64,000 nt of DNA, taken from Affinundibacterium nitidum (GTDB lineage Bacteria > Pseudomonadota > Gammaproteobacteria > Burkholderiales > Burkholderiaceae_D). Positions within the stretch are counted from its first letter, which is position 1. Each line of letters opens with the position of its first letter. The position numbers were made by a program, and so were the translations under genes. The notes under the pieces are model-generated. The model saw only the letters and a list, made by a program, of their open reading frames with translations. It was not told where the DNA came from and ran no database searches. The stretch covers positions 62,001 through 126,000 of the forward strand of contig NZ_JACOFZ010000001.1 in assembly GCF_014284155.1 (NCBI RefSeq), written 5' to 3'. Shown here piece after piece: positions 8,879-19,882 of this stretch.

Positions 8879-9497
8879 CTTTGTATTCGCAAAGATCTTG
8901 AATCATGCAGTTCCAGCACTTCGGCGTGCGGGCGAGACAGGTATAGCGTCCGTGCAAGATGAGCCAGTGATGGGCGTCGAGTTTAAATTCCTTAGGTACA
9001 AACTTGAGTAGTTTCTGTTCAACTACATCGACATTTTTGCCTGGCGCAATGCCGGTGCGATTGGATACTCGAAAAATGTGTGTATCGACTGCGATAGTCG
9101 CTTCGCCAAATGCGGTATTGAGAACGACATTGGCGGTTTTGCGGCCAACGCCTGGCAGCGCTTCGAGCGCTTCGCGATTGCGCGGAACTTGTCCCTGGTG
9201 CTGCTCAAGCAAAATGCGGCAGGTCTCAATGGTATTTTTGGCCTTGGTTCTGAAAAGGCCGATGGTTTGGATGTAGGGGATCAAGCCATCGACACCCAAT
9301 TTGAATATGGAATCAGGCGTATTGGCGATAGGGTAGAGCCGTCGTGTCGCCTTATTTACCGAGACGTCGGTGGCTTGAGCAGATAAAAGCACAGCGATCA
9401 AAAGTTCAAATGGGCTCGTGTATTCAAGCTCAGTTGTGGGGTGAGGATTTTCATTGCGCAAGCGGGAAAAAATCTCATGGCGCTTTTGCTCATTCAT
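8850..9497 (-). CDS. nth: Endonuclease III, DNA glycosylase/AP lyase
   Basis: 215 residues. Removes oxidised pyrimidines from DNA and cleaves at abasic sites in base excision repair. The helix-hairpin-helix [14 protein letters not shown] contains the catalytic Lys, and the catalytic Asp is in [12 protein letters not shown]. The C-terminal 4Fe-4S cluster loop is complete (C-x6-C-x2-C-x5-C). Its start overlaps the rsxB stop by 4 bases, so the two are co-translated. This nth-rsxB pairing is common in Burkholderiales. Confidence 0.95.
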   Translation of the reverse strand: MNEQKRHEIFSRLRNENPHPTTELEYTSPFELLIAVLLSAQATDVSVNKATRRLYPIANTPDSIFKLGVDGLIPYIQTIGLFRTKAKNTIETCRILLEQHQGQVPRNREALEALPGVGRKTANVVLNTAFGEATIAVDTHIFRVSNRTGIAPGKNVDVVEQKLLKFVPKEFKLDAHHWLILHGRYTCLARTPKCWNCMIQDLCEYKEKTPLPESV

Positions 9498-10186
9498 TTT
9501 TGCGTCTCGTCCAATTGGCTGTTGCTTGGGTTTTTCTTAAGGGCGGCTTTGCGAATCGCATCGGCAATGATTCTGCGTTTGCGTTCTTTTTCATCGAGTT
9601 CCGCTTGTGTTTCAGGGATTTCCGCGTTAACTAGCTTTAGTTTTTCTTGTGCCTTCAATGCAAGGCGAGCTTCATTCTCTTGCTTTTCACGAACGAGACG
9701 TATTTCACGGGCTTCAAAGCGCTCACGTGCTGCTTGAGCCTGTTCGTTTGACCAAGCGTCCCATCCTGTCGCACTACTGTCTTCGTAAATCATCGTGATG
9801 CAGTCGACTGGACAGGGTTCAACGCAGAGATCGCAACCAGTGCAGAGCTCTGGAATGACCGTGTGCATTTGTTTGTTTGCACCCATGATGGCATCGACTG
9901 GGCAGGCTTGTATGCATAGCGTGCATCCTATGCATACGTTTTCATCTATAAATGCGACTGGGCGGGGACGTTCCAGTCCATGCTCAATATTGAGTTGGAT
10001 TGCTGGTTTTTGAATTGCCAAAGCAATTCTATTGATGCCCTCTGCACCGCCTGGAGGGCATTGGTTGAAGTTGGCTTTGTTGCTCGCAATTGCTTCTGCA
10101 TAAGATCTGCAATTGGGGAATCCGCATTTGGTGCATTGCGTTTGCGGCAAGATGTTGTTAATTTGATCTGCTAATATTGAAAACAC
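9494..10186 (-). CDS. rsxB: RsxB/RnfB-like iron-sulfur protein (orphan)
   Basis: 230 residues from a GTG start. An N-terminal 4Fe-4S (Fer4_12-like) module has Cys in [18 protein letters not shown] and NQCPPGG. Two ferredoxin clusters follow ([12 protein letters not shown] and [12 protein letters not shown]), then a long charged coiled-coil tail (about 145-225). The usual N-terminal membrane helix of RnfB is absent, so this form should be soluble. No rnfA, C, D, G or E gene is nearby. In enterobacteria Rsx reduces SoxR; here, linked to nth, it may supply electrons in redox repair or Fe-S maintenance, which is inference. Confidence 0.88.
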   Translation of the reverse strand: MFSILADQINNILPQTQCTKCGFPNCRSYAEAIASNKANFNQCPPGGAEGINRIALAIQKPAIQLNIEHGLERPRPVAFIDENVCIGCTLCIQACPVDAIMGANKQMHTVIPELCTGCDLCVEPCPVDCITMIYEDSSATGWDAWSNEQAQAARERFEAREIRLVREKQENEARLALKAQEKLKLVNAEIPETQAELDEKERKRRIIADAIRKAALKKNPSNSQLDETQK

Positions 10187-10534
10187 GGTTGAATAATTTC
10201 ATGCAGGAAAAACCTTATTATCCGGATAAACGCATGCTTCACCAAATCTTTTGCGACTTTTGTTTAGCCTGTTGATTAAAGCAGGTTTCCTGTCGAATGC
10301 CGGATCTTGTTCGGGAAAGATGGTGGTTTTGCATTCACTTCGATTGCTTGGGGGCTCTAAATGCGCTATAATTCGAGGGTTTAGCTTATTCAAATCTCGT
10401 CGTAGCGCATATCCAAAAAATCACTCTCTACTTTGATAGTTTCTCATTCTCTGGATAGCGCAATACTATTTAGGGACAGTCAGTAACGATCGATGTTTTG
10501 GCGCGCAGCGACGGTAACACTACAGGAGTTGCCC
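10187..10534. other. Intergenic region between rsxB and carA
   Basis: About 350 bases with no supported gene. It contains the divergent promoters; the carA promoter is listed separately. Two short frames on either strand here lack a ribosome site or family similarity and are judged chance frames. Confidence 0.5.
10344..10372 (+). promoter_or_regulatory. Sigma-70 promoter of carAB
   Basis: TTGCTT at 10344-10349 and a perfect TATAAT at 10367-10372 are 17 bases apart. The start is expected near 10379, giving a leader of about 155 nucleotides. Confidence 0.7.
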
Positions 10535-11713
10535 TTGCTGCCCATTCCGCAGTCCTTAAGTTCCAATCCCGATGCCATCGCCATTCTTGCCCTCGCTGAC
10601 GGCACGATTTTTACAGGCGTTTCCATCGGTGCCAACGGACACACTATCGGTGAAGTCGTCTTCAATACCTCCATGACTGGTTATCAGGAAATTTTGACTG
10701 ATCCTAGTTATAGCTCTCAAATCGTTACTCTAACCTATCCACATATCGGTAATACCGGTATTAATAGTGAAGACGTCGAGTCTGAAAAAATTCATGCTGC
10801 AGGTTTGATTATTAAAGACTTACCGATGCAAGTGTCTAATTTCCGCTCTGAGCAATCTTTGTCTGACTACTTAAAGTCGCAAAACATTGTGGCAATCGCT
10901 GGTATTGATACGCGAAAATTGACGCGTATCTTGCGCGAAAAAGGTGCGCAAGGTGGCGCGATTTTGGTCGGTGCGGATGCAGCAAAAGCATTAGAGTTAG
11001 CAAAAACTTTCCCAGGTTTGTCTGGCATGGATTTGGCAAAAGTCGTTTCAGTGACGAAGTCCTACGAATGGACCGAATCCGAATGGAAGCTAGGTCAAGG
11101 TTACGGAAAATTGGCGAATCCTGAGTTCCACGTAGTGGCTTTTGATTTCGGCGTAAAGCGCAATATCTTGCGCATGTTGGCTGAGCGTGGTTGCAAAGTC
11201 ACGGTATTGCCAGCGCAATCGAGCGCAGCAGACGTGTTGGCCTTGAATCCGGATGGTGTGTTCTTGTCGAATGGTCCTGGTGATCCAGAGCCATGTGATT
11301 ACGCCATTGCAGCAGCTAAAGAATTAATTGAAAAAGGTATTCCTACTTTCGGTATCTGCTTAGGTCATCAAATTATGGCTTTGGCTTCAGGCGCGAAAAC
11401 CCTGAAGATGAAGTTTGGTCACCACGGTGCGAATCACCCAGTGCAAGATCTCGATAGTAAACAAGTCTTGATCACTTCTCAAAACCACGGCTTTGCAGTG
11501 GATGCGAGTTCTTTACCAGACAACTGCCGCGTGACACACGTGTCTTTGTTTGACGGTTCATTGCAAGGATTTGCGCGTACAGATAAACCGGCATTCTGCT
11601 TCCAGGGACATCCTGAAGCTTCACCAGGTCCGCATGATATTGCTTACCTGTTTGATCGTTTCACGTCCTTGATGAAAGTTGCAAAGTCAGCTGCAACGAT
11701 GGAGAAGAATTAA
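10535..11713 (+). CDS. carA: Carbamoyl-phosphate synthase small (glutaminase) subunit
   Basis: Hydrolyses glutamine and passes ammonia to CarB to make carbamoyl phosphate for arginine and pyrimidines. I chose the TTG at 10535 (392 residues) because AGGAG at 10524-10528 is correctly spaced before it and homologues begin just before the AILALADGT segment. The alternative ATG at 10493 (406 residues) has no ribosome site. N-terminal domain: [23 protein letters not shown]-terminal class I amidotransferase: [10 protein letters not shown] with the nucleophilic Cys, and [11 protein letters not shown] with the catalytic His and Glu. carB starts one base after the carA stop. Confidence 0.94.
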   Translation: MLPIPQSLSSNPDAIAILALADGTIFTGVSIGANGHTIGEVVFNTSMTGYQEILTDPSYSSQIVTLTYPHIGNTGINSEDVESEKIHAAGLIIKDLPMQVSNFRSEQSLSDYLKSQNIVAIAGIDTRKLTRILREKGAQGGAILVGADAAKALELAKTFPGLSGMDLAKVVSVTKSYEWTESEWKLGQGYGKLANPEFHVVAFDFGVKRNILRMLAERGCKVTVLPAQSSAADVLALNPDGVFLSNGPGDPEPCDYAIAAAKELIEKGIPTFGICLGHQIMALASGAKTLKMKFGHHGANHPVQDLDSKQVLITSQNHGFAVDASSLPDNCRVTHVSLFDGSLQGFARTDKPAFCFQGHPEASPGPHDIAYLFDRFTSLMKVAKSAATMEKN

Positions 11714-11714
11714 A

Positions 11715-14700
11715 ATGCCAAAACGTATTGATATAAAAAGTATTCTGATTATTGGTGCTGGTCCGATCGTAATTGGCCAAGCATGTGAGTTCGACTATTC
11801 TGGTGCACAAGCTTGTAAAGCGTTACGTGAAGAAGGCTATAAAGTTATTTTGGTCAATAGCAATCCTGCGACCATCATGACCGATCCCGAGATGGCCGAC
11901 GTTACATACATTGAACCAATCACTTGGCAGATCGTTGAACGCATTATCGATAAAGAGCGTCCAGATGCAATTTTGCCGACGATGGGTGGTCAAACGGCGT
12001 TGAACTGCGCCTTGGATCTGCATCGTCATGGTGTACTTGAAAAGTACAAGTGCGAGTTGATTGGCGCGACACCAGAAGCCATTGATAAAGCCGAAGATCG
12101 TTCGAAATTTAAAGAGGCGATGACCAAGATTGGTTTGGGTTCTGCGCGTTCTGGCGTAGCTCATACTATGGATGAATCTTGGGAAGTGCAAAAACGCATT
12201 GGTTTCCCAGTCATTATTCGCCCATCTTTCACAATGGGTGGAACCGGTGGCGGTATCGCTTACAACGAGGAAGAATTCGAAACGATCTGTAAGCGTGGTC
12301 TGGAAGCCTCTCCAACTAGTGAATTATTGATTGAAGAGTCTCTGATCGGTTGGAAAGAATACGAGATGGAAGTTGTCCGCGATAAAGCGGATAACTGCAT
12401 TATCGTTTGCTCAATCGAAAACTTAGATCCAATGGGCGTACATACTGGTGACTCTATCACTGTGGCGCCAGCGCAGACTTTGACTGATAAAGAATATCAA
12501 ATCATGCGTAATGCCTCTTTGGCAGTGTTGCGTGAAATTGGTGTTGATACCGGTGGTTCGAATGTGCAGTTCTCAGTTAATCCTGAAGATGGACGCATGA
12601 TCGTTATTGAGATGAATCCACGTGTCTCTCGCTCATCGGCTTTGGCTTCGAAAGCCACTGGTTTTCCGATCGCGAAAATCGCAGCGAAATTGGCAGTGGG
12701 CTTTACGCTCGACGAATTGCGCAATGAAATTACCGGCGGTCAAACACCAGCATCGTTCGAGCCTTCGATCGACTACGTCGTGACTAAGATCCCGCGTTTC
12801 GCATTTGAAAAATTCCCGACTGCAGACAATCGTTTAACGACACAAATGAAGTCTGTCGGTGAAGTGATGGCCATCGGTCGTACATTCCAAGAATCCTTCC
12901 AAAAAGCCTTGCGTGGTTTGGAAGTTGGCGTAGATGGAATGAACGAGAAGACGACAGACCGCGAAGTGTTAGAAAAAGAATTGGGTGCGCCTGGTCCTGA
13001 TCGTATTTGGTACGTCGGTGATGCTTTTGCTCAAGGCTTCACAGTGGAAGAAGTTCATCAATTGACGCGTATCGACCCATGGTTCTTGGTGCAAATTAAA
13101 GATATCGTTGATATCGAATTGTGGTTGGAAACGCAGTCGCTCGACGCTATCAGCAAAGAAGTGTTGTTGAAATTGAAGAAAAAAGGTTTTTCTGATCGTC
13201 GTTTGGCAAAGCTCTTGAAAACAACCGCAGCTGCGGTTCGTGCGCAACGTAAGGCATTGAATGTACGTCCTGTGTATAAGCGCGTCGATACTTGTGCCGG
13301 TGAGTTCGCGACGAATACGGCGTATATGTACTCAACCTATGAAGAAGAGTGTGAGTCTGCTCCAACCGATAAGAAGAAGATTATGGTTTTGGGTGGCGGC
13401 CCGAACCGTATTGGCCAAGGTATCGAGTTCGATTACTGCTGCGTTCATGCAGCATTCGCGATGCGTGACGACGGTTATGAAACCATCATGGTCAACTGTA
13501 ACCCGGAAACAGTCTCGACTGACTACGACACTTCTGATCGTTTGTACTTCGAGCCCTTGACTCTAGAAGATGTGTTGGAAATCGTTGAGCTGGAAAAACC
13601 AGTCGGCGTGATCGTGCAATACGGTGGTCAAACGCCGTTGAAATTGGCATTGGAATTAGAAGCTAATGGTGTGCCGATTATCGGTACCTCGCCAGATATG
13701 ATCGATGCTGCGGAAGATCGTGAACGTTTCCAAAAAATGTTGCAAGACCTAGGGTTGCGTCAGCCGCCAAATCGTACTGCGCGTACAGAAGAAGAGGCTT
13801 TGGCCTTGGCGCAGGAGATTGGTTATCCATTGGTGGTTCGTCCATCCTACGTTTTGGGCGGCCGTGCGATGGAAATCGTGCACGAACAACGTGACCTCGA
13901 GCGCTACATGCGCGAAGCGGTTAAAGTTTCCCACGATTCGCCAGTATTGCTTGACCGCTTCTTGAACGATGCGATCGAAGTTGACGTTGATTGCTTGTCA
14001 GACGGCACTCGCACCTTTATCGGTGGCGTGATGGAACACATTGAACAAGCAGGTGTTCACTCTGGTGACTCTGCATGTTCATTGCCGCCTTACTCATTGA
14101 AACAAGCAACAATCGATGAACTCAAACGTCAAACGAGTTTGATGGCAAAAGGCTTGAACGTCGTTGGTTTGATGAACGTACAGTTTGCGATCCAGCAAAA
14201 AGATGGCGAAGACATCGTTTATGTACTTGAAGTGAATCCTCGCGCATCACGCACGGTTCCTTATGTTTCTAAGGTTACTGGCTTGCAATTGGCGAAGATT
14301 GCTGCTCGTTGCATGGTGGGACAGTCTTTGGATTCTCAAGGCATCTACAAAGAAGTGGTTCCTTCCTACTTCAGTGTTAAAGAGGCAGTATTCCCATTCG
14401 TGAAGTTCCCGGGTGTTGATACGATTCTTGGTCCAGAGATGAAATCCACTGGCGAAGTGATGGGCGTTGGCCGCACGTTTGGCGAAGCTTTTGTAAAATC
14501 ACAGATGGGTGCGGGTATTAAGTTGCCAACTTCAGGCAAAGTTTTCCTGACTGTGAAAAATGCGGATAAGCCACGTGCTATTAACATTGCCAAGAATTTG
14601 GTCGCGATGGGCTTTGAGTTGTTGGCAACAAAAGGCACTGCGGCAGCAATTTCGGCTGCTGGCGTGCCATGTGCACCAGTGAACAAGGTTGCTGAGGGAC

Positions 14701-14933
14701 GTCCACACGTTGTCGATATGCTTAAAAACCGCGAAATCGTGATGGTCATCAATACGGTTGAAGAGAAGCGTAATGCAATTGCAGATTCTCGCTCAATTCG
14801 TGTGGCGGCCTTGGGATCTGGTGCAACGACTATCACGACGATTGCAGGTGCTGAGGCGGCGGTGGAAGGTATGCGTCATCTCAATCAATTGCATGTCTAT
14901 GATTTACAAGGTCTGCATAAGTCTTTACACTAA
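11715..14933 (+). CDS. carB: Carbamoyl-phosphate synthase large subunit
   Basis: 1072 residues, matching the usual ~1073. I start it at 11715 ([22 protein letters not shown]), preceded by GGAGAAG within the carA end; an in-frame ATG at 11679 lies inside carA and would add 12 non-homologous residues. Two homologous ATP-grasp halves make carboxyphosphate and carbamoyl phosphate; their carboxyphosphate/ATP loops are visible ([16 protein letters not shown] and [14 protein letters not shown]). A C-terminal MGS-like allosteric domain ([19 protein letters not shown] onward) binds UMP/ornithine effectors. carA and carB form one operon. Confidence 0.96.
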   Translation: MPKRIDIKSILIIGAGPIVIGQACEFDYSGAQACKALREEGYKVILVNSNPATIMTDPEMADVTYIEPITWQIVERIIDKERPDAILPTMGGQTALNCALDLHRHGVLEKYKCELIGATPEAIDKAEDRSKFKEAMTKIGLGSARSGVAHTMDESWEVQKRIGFPVIIRPSFTMGGTGGGIAYNEEEFETICKRGLEASPTSELLIEESLIGWKEYEMEVVRDKADNCIIVCSIENLDPMGVHTGDSITVAPAQTLTDKEYQIMRNASLAVLREIGVDTGGSNVQFSVNPEDGRMIVIEMNPRVSRSSALASKATGFPIAKIAAKLAVGFTLDELRNEITGGQTPASFEPSIDYVVTKIPRFAFEKFPTADNRLTTQMKSVGEVMAIGRTFQESFQKALRGLEVGVDGMNEKTTDREVLEKELGAPGPDRIWYVGDAFAQGFTVEEVHQLTRIDPWFLVQIKDIVDIELWLETQSLDAISKEVLLKLKKKGFSDRRLAKLLKTTAAAVRAQRKALNVRPVYKRVDTCAGEFATNTAYMYSTYEEECESAPTDKKKIMVLGGGPNRIGQGIEFDYCCVHAAFAMRDDGYETIMVNCNPETVSTDYDTSDRLYFEPLTLEDVLEIVELEKPVGVIVQYGGQTPLKLALELEANGVPIIGTSPDMIDAAEDRERFQKMLQDLGLRQPPNRTARTEEEALALAQEIGYPLVVRPSYVLGGRAMEIVHEQRDLERYMREAVKVSHDSPVLLDRFLNDAIEVDVDCLSDGTRTFIGGVMEHIEQAGVHSGDSACSLPPYSLKQATIDELKRQTSLMAKGLNVVGLMNVQFAIQQKDGEDIVYVLEVNPRASRTVPYVSKVTGLQLAKIAARCMVGQSLDSQGIYKEVVPSYFSVKEAVFPFVKFPGVDTILGPEMKSTGEVMGVGRTFGEAFVKSQMGAGIKLPTSGKVFLTVKNADKPRAINIAKNLVAMGFELLATKGTAAAISAAGVPCAPVNKVAEGRPHVVDMLKNREIVMVINTVEEKRNAIADSRSIRVAALGSGATTITTIAGAEAAVEGMRHLNQLHVYDLQGLHKSLH

Positions 14934-14988
14934 GCAAAAATCGAGATCGCTGTGATGGCGATCTTAACGATTTCAAGAAGTAAATGCT

Positions 14989-15040
14989 GAGGTCACAACA
15001 GGTAACGTGATGCGTTATCTCTGTGACCTCTCTATTTTTG
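14989..15040 (+). terminator. Likely terminator after carB
   Basis: GAGGTCACA pairs with TGTGACCTC, with further pairing of GGTAACG/CGTTATC inside, followed by TCTATTTTT. Confidence 0.65.
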
Positions 15041-15119
15041 GTGCGGTAATTTTTGTGGTCGAATTACCGATAGTGCAGAAAGCACAATATTTTTAACCTT
15101 TTACATTGAGTAGTAAGCT

Positions 15120-15596
15120 ATGAGTACAGTACCCCTGACAAAATTTGGTGCAGAATTGCTCAAGCAAGAGTTGCATAAGCTGAAGACGAAAGAACGTCCT
15201 GAAGTGATTAATGCGATTGCTGAAGCGCGCGCACAAGGCGACTTGTCTGAGAATGCGGAATACGACGCGGCAAAAGAGCGTCAAGCTTTTATCGAAGGCC
15301 GTATTGCCGAACTTGATAGCAAGTTGAGCGCAGCACAAATCATTGATCCAACGGAATTGGATGCAGAAGGTCGCGTTGTCTTTGCTTCAACAGTTCACCT
15401 CGAGGACTTGGAAAACGGGCAAAAAGTTACGTATCAAATCGTCGGTGAAGACGAGGCCGACTTGAAGTTGAGTAAAGTCTCAATTACTTCTCCAATTGCA
15501 CGCGCGTTGATTGGTAAATACGCAGGTGATGTGGTTGGCGTTCAAGCACCAGCAGGCGTTCGAGAATACGAAATTTTAGAAGTGCAATACATCTAA
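15120..15596 (+). CDS. greA: Transcript cleavage factor GreA
   Basis: 158 residues, the standard GreA length. It rescues backtracked RNA polymerase by stimulating cleavage of the nascent RNA. The N-terminal coiled coil (KFGAELLKQELHKLKTKERPEVINAIAEARAQGDLSENAEYDAAKERQ region) carries the acidic tip DLSENAEYD that enters the polymerase secondary channel. The C-terminal FKBP-like domain ends REYEILEVQYI. Its position after carB is common in Burkholderiales. The intervening terminator-like hairpin suggests its own promoter. Confidence 0.96.
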   Translation: MSTVPLTKFGAELLKQELHKLKTKERPEVINAIAEARAQGDLSENAEYDAAKERQAFIEGRIAELDSKLSAAQIIDPTELDAEGRVVFASTVHLEDLENGQKVTYQIVGEDEADLKLSKVSITSPIARALIGKYAGDVVGVQAPAGVREYEILEVQYI

Positions 15597-15614
15597 ATTG
15601 CGCTTGTCGCTAAA

Positions 15615-15645
15615 AACAAAGGGCACTCGCTGTGCCCTTTGTTTT
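15615..15645. terminator. Bidirectional intrinsic terminator between greA and yhbY
   Basis: AACAAAGGGCAC and GTGCCCTTTGTT form a 12-bp stem around TCGC, flanked by A/T runs on both sides; the genes are convergent. Confidence 0.88.
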
Positions 15646-15673
15646 GTATGAAGTGTTCACGAGTGTGTCAGTA

Positions 15674-16189
15674 TTAAGCAGCTGACTTTTTGACACTCTT
15701 TTGACGCGGTTTAGCACGCTTGATGTTACCACCTTGGGTCACGCGTTCGTTGCCTTTGACCAGAACCTTAGAAACAGATGGTTTTTTTGTGCCACTTGCG
15801 CTAGGCTTAACTACTGTCACTTCCCGTAAACCCTTACCGCGTTTGACGAATTTTGTTTCTTTCGTGCCTTCTAATTTGGGACGGTAAATAACCAGTAACT
15901 TGCCGATGTGTTGTACTGGTTCGGCACCAAGTTCGGTGCAGATTGTTTCGTACATTTCGATGCGTGCTTCACGGTCATCACCGAAAACGCGCACCTTAAT
16001 GAGACCATGAGAATTCAAACTCGCATCGATTTCTTTTTTGACTGATGCAGTAAGGCCCGCTTCACCAATGATGACTGTAGGTTTCAACCCATGAGCTTCC
16101 GCACGCAATTCGCTACGTTCAGCAGGGGTGAGTTTCGATTTTAGTTTTGATTTTAGTGTTGAAGTTGCGGTTGTAGCTTCGTTTGACAT
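15674..16189 (-). CDS. yhbY: YhbY family ribosome-assembly RNA-binding protein
   Basis: 171 residues. A CRS1/YhbY (CRM) domain occupies about residues 20-115 (LTPAERSELRAEAHGLKPTVIIGEAGLT, SLNSHGLIKVRVFGDDRE) and includes the GxxG-type RNA-binding loop region. In E. coli YhbY (97 residues) associates with pre-50S ribosomes. This protein has an extra ~65-residue C-terminal tail rich in Lys, Ser and Arg, which is likely disordered and RNA-binding. It is divergent from rlmE, another 50S assembly gene, with only 32 bases between them, so their promoters overlap. Confidence 0.9.
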   Translation of the reverse strand: MSNEATTATSTLKSKLKSKLTPAERSELRAEAHGLKPTVIIGEAGLTASVKKEIDASLNSHGLIKVRVFGDDREARIEMYETICTELGAEPVQHIGKLLVIYRPKLEGTKETKFVKRGKGLREVTVVKPSASGTKKPSVSKVLVKGNERVTQGGNIKRAKPRQKSVKKSAA

Positions 16190-16221
16190 ATAAATTCCTT
16201 TAAAAGCAGTATTTTACGCCA

Positions 16222-16866
16222 ATGGCCAAGAATAAATTCAATCAAAATTGGGTTCACGATCATATTAATGATCCTTATGTGAAATTAGCACAAAAAGAGG
16301 GCTTCCGGTCACGTGCTGTGTATAAGCTTAAAGAGATAGATGAAAATGAGAAACTGATCAAAAGTGGTCAAATTATTGTCGATCTTGGGGCGACGCCCGG
16401 GGGATGGTCTCAGTATGTGAGGCAGAAACTCTCTGGTAAAGAGGGTGGCGGCATTCATGGTGCAATTTATGCACTGGATTTGTTACCGATGGAGCCAATC
16501 GCAGATGTTGAGTTCATCCAGGGAGATTTTCGTGAAGAAACCATTCTCGCCCAGTTAGAAACTCATCTTGAAGGAAAAAAAGTTGACATAGTATTATCCG
16601 ATATGGCGCCCAATCTTTCGGGTAACTCCACAACGGATGCAGCGCGAGTTGAGTATATCATCGAGCTAGCAGTGGATTTTGCTAAGGCTCACTTGAAACC
16701 AAATGGTGCGTTGTTGGTCAAATGTTTCCATGGTCCGAGCTATAATACGCTCGTAACGCTATTTAAAAACGAGTTCAAGATTGTGGCGAACAAAAAGCCC
16801 AAAGCGAGTAAAGATAAGTCGGCAGAAGTGTTTTTGCTTGGCAAAGGCTTAAAAAATTCAAATTAA
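16222..16866 (+). CDS. rlmE: 23S rRNA (uridine-2'-O-)-methyltransferase
   Basis: 214 residues. Methylates the 2'-O of U2552 in the A loop of 23S rRNA at a late stage of 50S assembly, using S-adenosylmethionine. The SAM site is [13 protein letters not shown] near residue 53. The K-D-K-E tetrad is consistent with [25 protein letters not shown] and [10 protein letters not shown]. It precedes ftsH, the same order as in E. coli (rrmJ-ftsH, a heat-shock operon). Here a candidate heat-shock promoter lies between the two genes instead of ahead of both. Confidence 0.95.
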   Translation: MAKNKFNQNWVHDHINDPYVKLAQKEGFRSRAVYKLKEIDENEKLIKSGQIIVDLGATPGGWSQYVRQKLSGKEGGGIHGAIYALDLLPMEPIADVEFIQGDFREETILAQLETHLEGKKVDIVLSDMAPNLSGNSTTDAARVEYIIELAVDFAKAHLKPNGALLVKCFHGPSYNTLVTLFKNEFKIVANKKPKASKDKSAEVFLLGKGLKNSN

Positions 16867-16878
16867 GGCGATTTACCC

Positions 16879-16907
16879 CTTGATAATTGTCAAGCTCGCC
16901 AGCATAT
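16879..16907 (+). promoter_or_regulatory. Possible sigma-32 (heat-shock) promoter of ftsH
   Basis: CTTGATA at 16879-16885 and CAGCATAT at 16900-16907 are 14 bases apart, close to the sigma-32 consensus CTTGAAA-N(11-16)-CCCCATNT. The -35 also sits in a near-perfect palindrome, CTTGATAATTGTCAAG. Confidence 0.4.
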
Positions 16908-17023
16908 CAACTGCAGCAAGCTCTATTCATTACGAGTAGAATAAACGTTTACCAGTGCAAGTTGTTTTGCGTGATTAAAATGGACCGCGGCACTTTGTAC
17001 AAAAATGCACCCAAGGAGTTTTC

Positions 17024-18916
17024 GTGAATAATTCAAATATGACCAAACTGGCGATGTGGGGAGTTGTGTTATTGATCCTCTTCATGGTCATTAACAATTT
17101 CACCAGTAAGAACCTCGCTGCAGGTGCGACTATAGTTGGTTATTCTGATTTCTTGGATGATGTGAAATCCAAGCGAATTAAAGAAGCGACATTCGATGAC
17201 TCGACCTTCTCCATTGTCGGAACAACACAAGATGGTAAGAAAGTCAAAGCTCAAGTGCCTCGTCAAGAGCGAGGATTGGTTAAGGATCTCGTAGATAACA
17301 ACATCAAATTTGATGCGAAAGCACCAGATGAACCTTCATTTATTGAGAAGATTTTGTGGAGCTATGGCCCAATTTTGTTATTGATAGGTGTCTGGATTTT
17401 CTTCATGCGTCAGATGCAAGGAGGAGGCAAGGGTGGTGCATTCTCTTTCGGTAAATCAAAAGCTCGTATGCTCGATGAGACCAACAACCATGTTACCTTT
17501 GCCGATGTCGCAGGATGTGATGAAGCTAAAGAAGAGGTAAGTGAGGTAGTCGATTTCTTGCGAGATCCAAGTAAGTTTCAGAAGCTCGGTGGACGTATTC
17601 CACGTGGTGTATTGATGGTAGGTCCTCCAGGTACTGGTAAGACTTTGTTGGCGCGTGCTATTGCAGGTGAAGCGAAAGTCCCATTCTTTACTATTTCCGG
17701 CTCAGATTTCGTCGAAATGTTCGTTGGTGTTGGTGCATCACGTGTTCGCGACATGTTCGATAACGCAAAGAAGCATGCTCCTTGTATTATTTTTATTGAT
17801 GAGATTGATGCGGTAGGTCGTCATCGCGGTGCAGGTATGGGTGGTGGTAATGATGAGCGCGAACAAACTCTGAACCAAATGTTGGTGGAGATGGATGGTT
17901 TCGAGCCGAACTCTGGCGTCATTGTTATTGCTGCTACTAACCGCTCCGATGTATTGGACAAAGCATTGTTGCGCCCAGGTCGTTTTGATCGCCAAGTGAC
18001 GGTTGGTTTGCCGGATATTCGTGGACGTGAGCAAATCTTGAACGTACACATGCGTAAGGTTCCTATTGCCCCAGATGTGCGAGCTGATATTTTGGCGCGC
18101 GGTACGCCAGGCTTCTCCGGTGCTGATCTCGCCAATTTGGTTAATGAGTCTGCTTTGTTTGCTGCACGTCGCAATAAGCGTTTGGTGGAGATGCAAGACT
18201 TTGAAGACGCAAAAGACAAAATCTACATGGGGCCAGAGCGCAAATCTATGGTGATGCGTGAAGATGAGCGTACCAACACGGCTTATCATGAATCTGGTCA
18301 TGCAGTGGTTGCGAAACTGTTGCCTAAGGCTGATCCGGTTCATAAAGTCACGATTATGCCGCGCGGCAATGCACTCGGCTTGACATGGCAGTTGCCAGAG
18401 CATGACCAAATTAGTGGCTACAAAGACAAAATGTTGGAAGAGATCGCGATCTTGTTTGGTGGCCGTATCGCAGAAGAGATTTTTGTTGGTCAGATGTCGA
18501 CAGGCGCATCGAATGACTTCTCACGGGCGACTAAGTTAGCTCGTGCCATGGTGACGCGTTTTGGTATGTCGGATACCTTGGGCGTGATGGTATATGAAGA
18601 TAGTCAAGATCAAGGTTACTTCGGCGGCAGTTCCAAGACAATCTCTGAAGCAACTCAGCAAAAAGTAGATGCTGAAATTCGGACTATTCTCGACGCGCAG
18701 TACGCCATCGCACGCGGTTTATTGGAAGAGAATCGTGACAAAGTCGAAGCGATGACGAAAGCGCTGTTGGAGTGGGAAACGATCGATGCTGAGCAGATCA
18801 ATGACATCATGAAGGGTATTGAACCAACACCACCGAAGTCGGTTTCGTCTGTGCGTAAATCTTCTTCAGATACACCTCCAGGTGGTGTGTCGCCAAATGC
18901 AACTGCACCGGCCTAA
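17024..18916 (+). CDS. ftsH: ATP-dependent zinc metalloprotease FtsH
   Basis: 630 residues from a GTG at 17024, five bases after AAGGAG. Inner-membrane hexameric AAA+ protease that degrades damaged membrane proteins and, in E. coli, sigma-32 and LpxC. Two transmembrane helices lie at about 9-26 and 110-128, flanking a small periplasmic domain. Walker A GPPGTGKT is near 200, Walker B is [11 protein letters not shown], and the second region of homology is [20 protein letters not shown]. The zinc site HESGH is near 422. A Ser/Pro/Thr-rich tail ends the protein. A hairpin follows, directly before folP. Confidence 0.97.
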   Translation: MNNSNMTKLAMWGVVLLILFMVINNFTSKNLAAGATIVGYSDFLDDVKSKRIKEATFDDSTFSIVGTTQDGKKVKAQVPRQERGLVKDLVDNNIKFDAKAPDEPSFIEKILWSYGPILLLIGVWIFFMRQMQGGGKGGAFSFGKSKARMLDETNNHVTFADVAGCDEAKEEVSEVVDFLRDPSKFQKLGGRIPRGVLMVGPPGTGKTLLARAIAGEAKVPFFTISGSDFVEMFVGVGASRVRDMFDNAKKHAPCIIFIDEIDAVGRHRGAGMGGGNDEREQTLNQMLVEMDGFEPNSGVIVIAATNRSDVLDKALLRPGRFDRQVTVGLPDIRGREQILNVHMRKVPIAPDVRADILARGTPGFSGADLANLVNESALFAARRNKRLVEMQDFEDAKDKIYMGPERKSMVMREDERTNTAYHESGHAVVAKLLPKADPVHKVTIMPRGNALGLTWQLPEHDQISGYKDKMLEEIAILFGGRIAEEIFVGQMSTGASNDFSRATKLARAMVTRFGMSDTLGVMVYEDSQDQGYFGGSSKTISEATQQKVDAEIRTILDAQYAIARGLLEENRDKVEAMTKALLEWETIDAEQINDIMKGIEPTPPKSVSSVRKSSSDTPPGGVSPNATAPA

Positions 18917-18957
18917 TCGTCGATTGTAAGAGCGCTTTATTGTTCAATGTATATGCT

Positions 18958-18989
18958 AGGGTGGGGAGTGATCCTCACCCTAAATTTTT
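18958..18989 (+). terminator. Terminator-like hairpin abutting the folP start codon
   Basis: AGGGTG(GGG) pairs with (CT)CACCCT, then AAATTTTT. The T run ends at 18989 and the folP ATG begins at 18990, so the structure may attenuate folP or end ftsH transcripts. Confidence 0.6.
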
Positions 18990-19865
18990 ATGACGACAGC
19001 TTTTTTTGACTGCGGACGATATCGTTTCCGCATGCATTCCTCGGATCCTGCGATACGAGTGAAACCATTGGTGATGGGTGTTTTAAATGTAACACCGGAC
19101 TCATTTTCGGATGGTGGAAAATATCAATCTTTAGATCACGCTTTGTCACATGCAGAGCAGATGATAGAGCAGGGTGTCGACATTATCGACATTGGTGGTG
19201 AATCAAGTCGGCCTGGTTCGGCGCCTGTATCGTTGGAAGATGAGTTGCATCGAGTCATACCTTTGGTTTACGCCTTGCGAGATTCTGGTCGCGCAATCTC
19301 GGTAGATACTTACAAGCCCGAGGTAATGCGCGAAGCCATCATTGCCGGCGCTGATATGATCAACGATATCCGCGGATTTGGTTCGATCGCGGCACGTGAA
19401 GCCGTGTTGAATAGTGATGTGGGCCTCTGTGTCATGCATATGCAGAATTCACCAACAGACATGCAGGTCGCTCCACAGTATCTGAACGTCTTCGCTGAAG
19501 TGTCTGATTTTTTGAAGCTTCATACAAATGAATTGATTCGTTTGGGAGTAGAACGTTCGCGTCTTTGCGTCGATCCTGGTTTCGGCTTTGGGAAAACTCT
19601 GGAGCATAATCTTGAGCTTTTACGCAAGATAAAGAGCTTGAAGATTGAGCTTGATTTGCCTGTTCTCGCAGGCTTATCACGTAAATCCATGATTGGTGCT
19701 ATTACCGAGAAACCAGTTGAGCACAGGCTCGCTGGCAGCTTGTCTGCAGCGCTTGCAGCGTATGCTCAAGGCACGCAAATCATACGGGTTCATGATGTTG
19801 CCGAAACGGTTGATGCTCTCAAAGTATGGGATGCGGTTTACAATAAGAATAACGAAGCCCTATAA
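18990..19865 (+). CDS. folP: Dihydropteroate synthase
   Basis: 291 residues. Joins 6-hydroxymethyl-dihydropterin diphosphate to p-aminobenzoate in folate synthesis; it is the sulfonamide target. Motifs: [56 protein letters not shown] and GLSRKSMIG. The ATG at 18990 is preferred because the FDCGRYRF segment matches the usual N-terminus, though no Shine-Dalgarno is visible and a terminator-like hairpin touches it. A second ATG at 19032 is less likely. It is followed after 17 bases by glmM, the conserved ftsH-folP-glmM order. Confidence 0.95.
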   Translation: MTTAFFDCGRYRFRMHSSDPAIRVKPLVMGVLNVTPDSFSDGGKYQSLDHALSHAEQMIEQGVDIIDIGGESSRPGSAPVSLEDELHRVIPLVYALRDSGRAISVDTYKPEVMREAIIAGADMINDIRGFGSIAAREAVLNSDVGLCVMHMQNSPTDMQVAPQYLNVFAEVSDFLKLHTNELIRLGVERSRLCVDPGFGFGKTLEHNLELLRKIKSLKIELDLPVLAGLSRKSMIGAITEKPVEHRLAGSLSAALAAYAQGTQIIRVHDVAETVDALKVWDAVYNKNNEAL

Positions 19866-19882
19866 GAAAGGATAAGAAAATT

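Noticed and set aside
10199-10436. Two short frames between rsxB and carA
   Set aside because: They overlap each other on opposite strands, cover the carA promoter and have no ribosome site or family similarity.
17738-18409. 223-codon frame antisense to ftsH
   Set aside because: ftsH motifs are intact throughout this stretch; the antisense frame is a codon-usage shadow.
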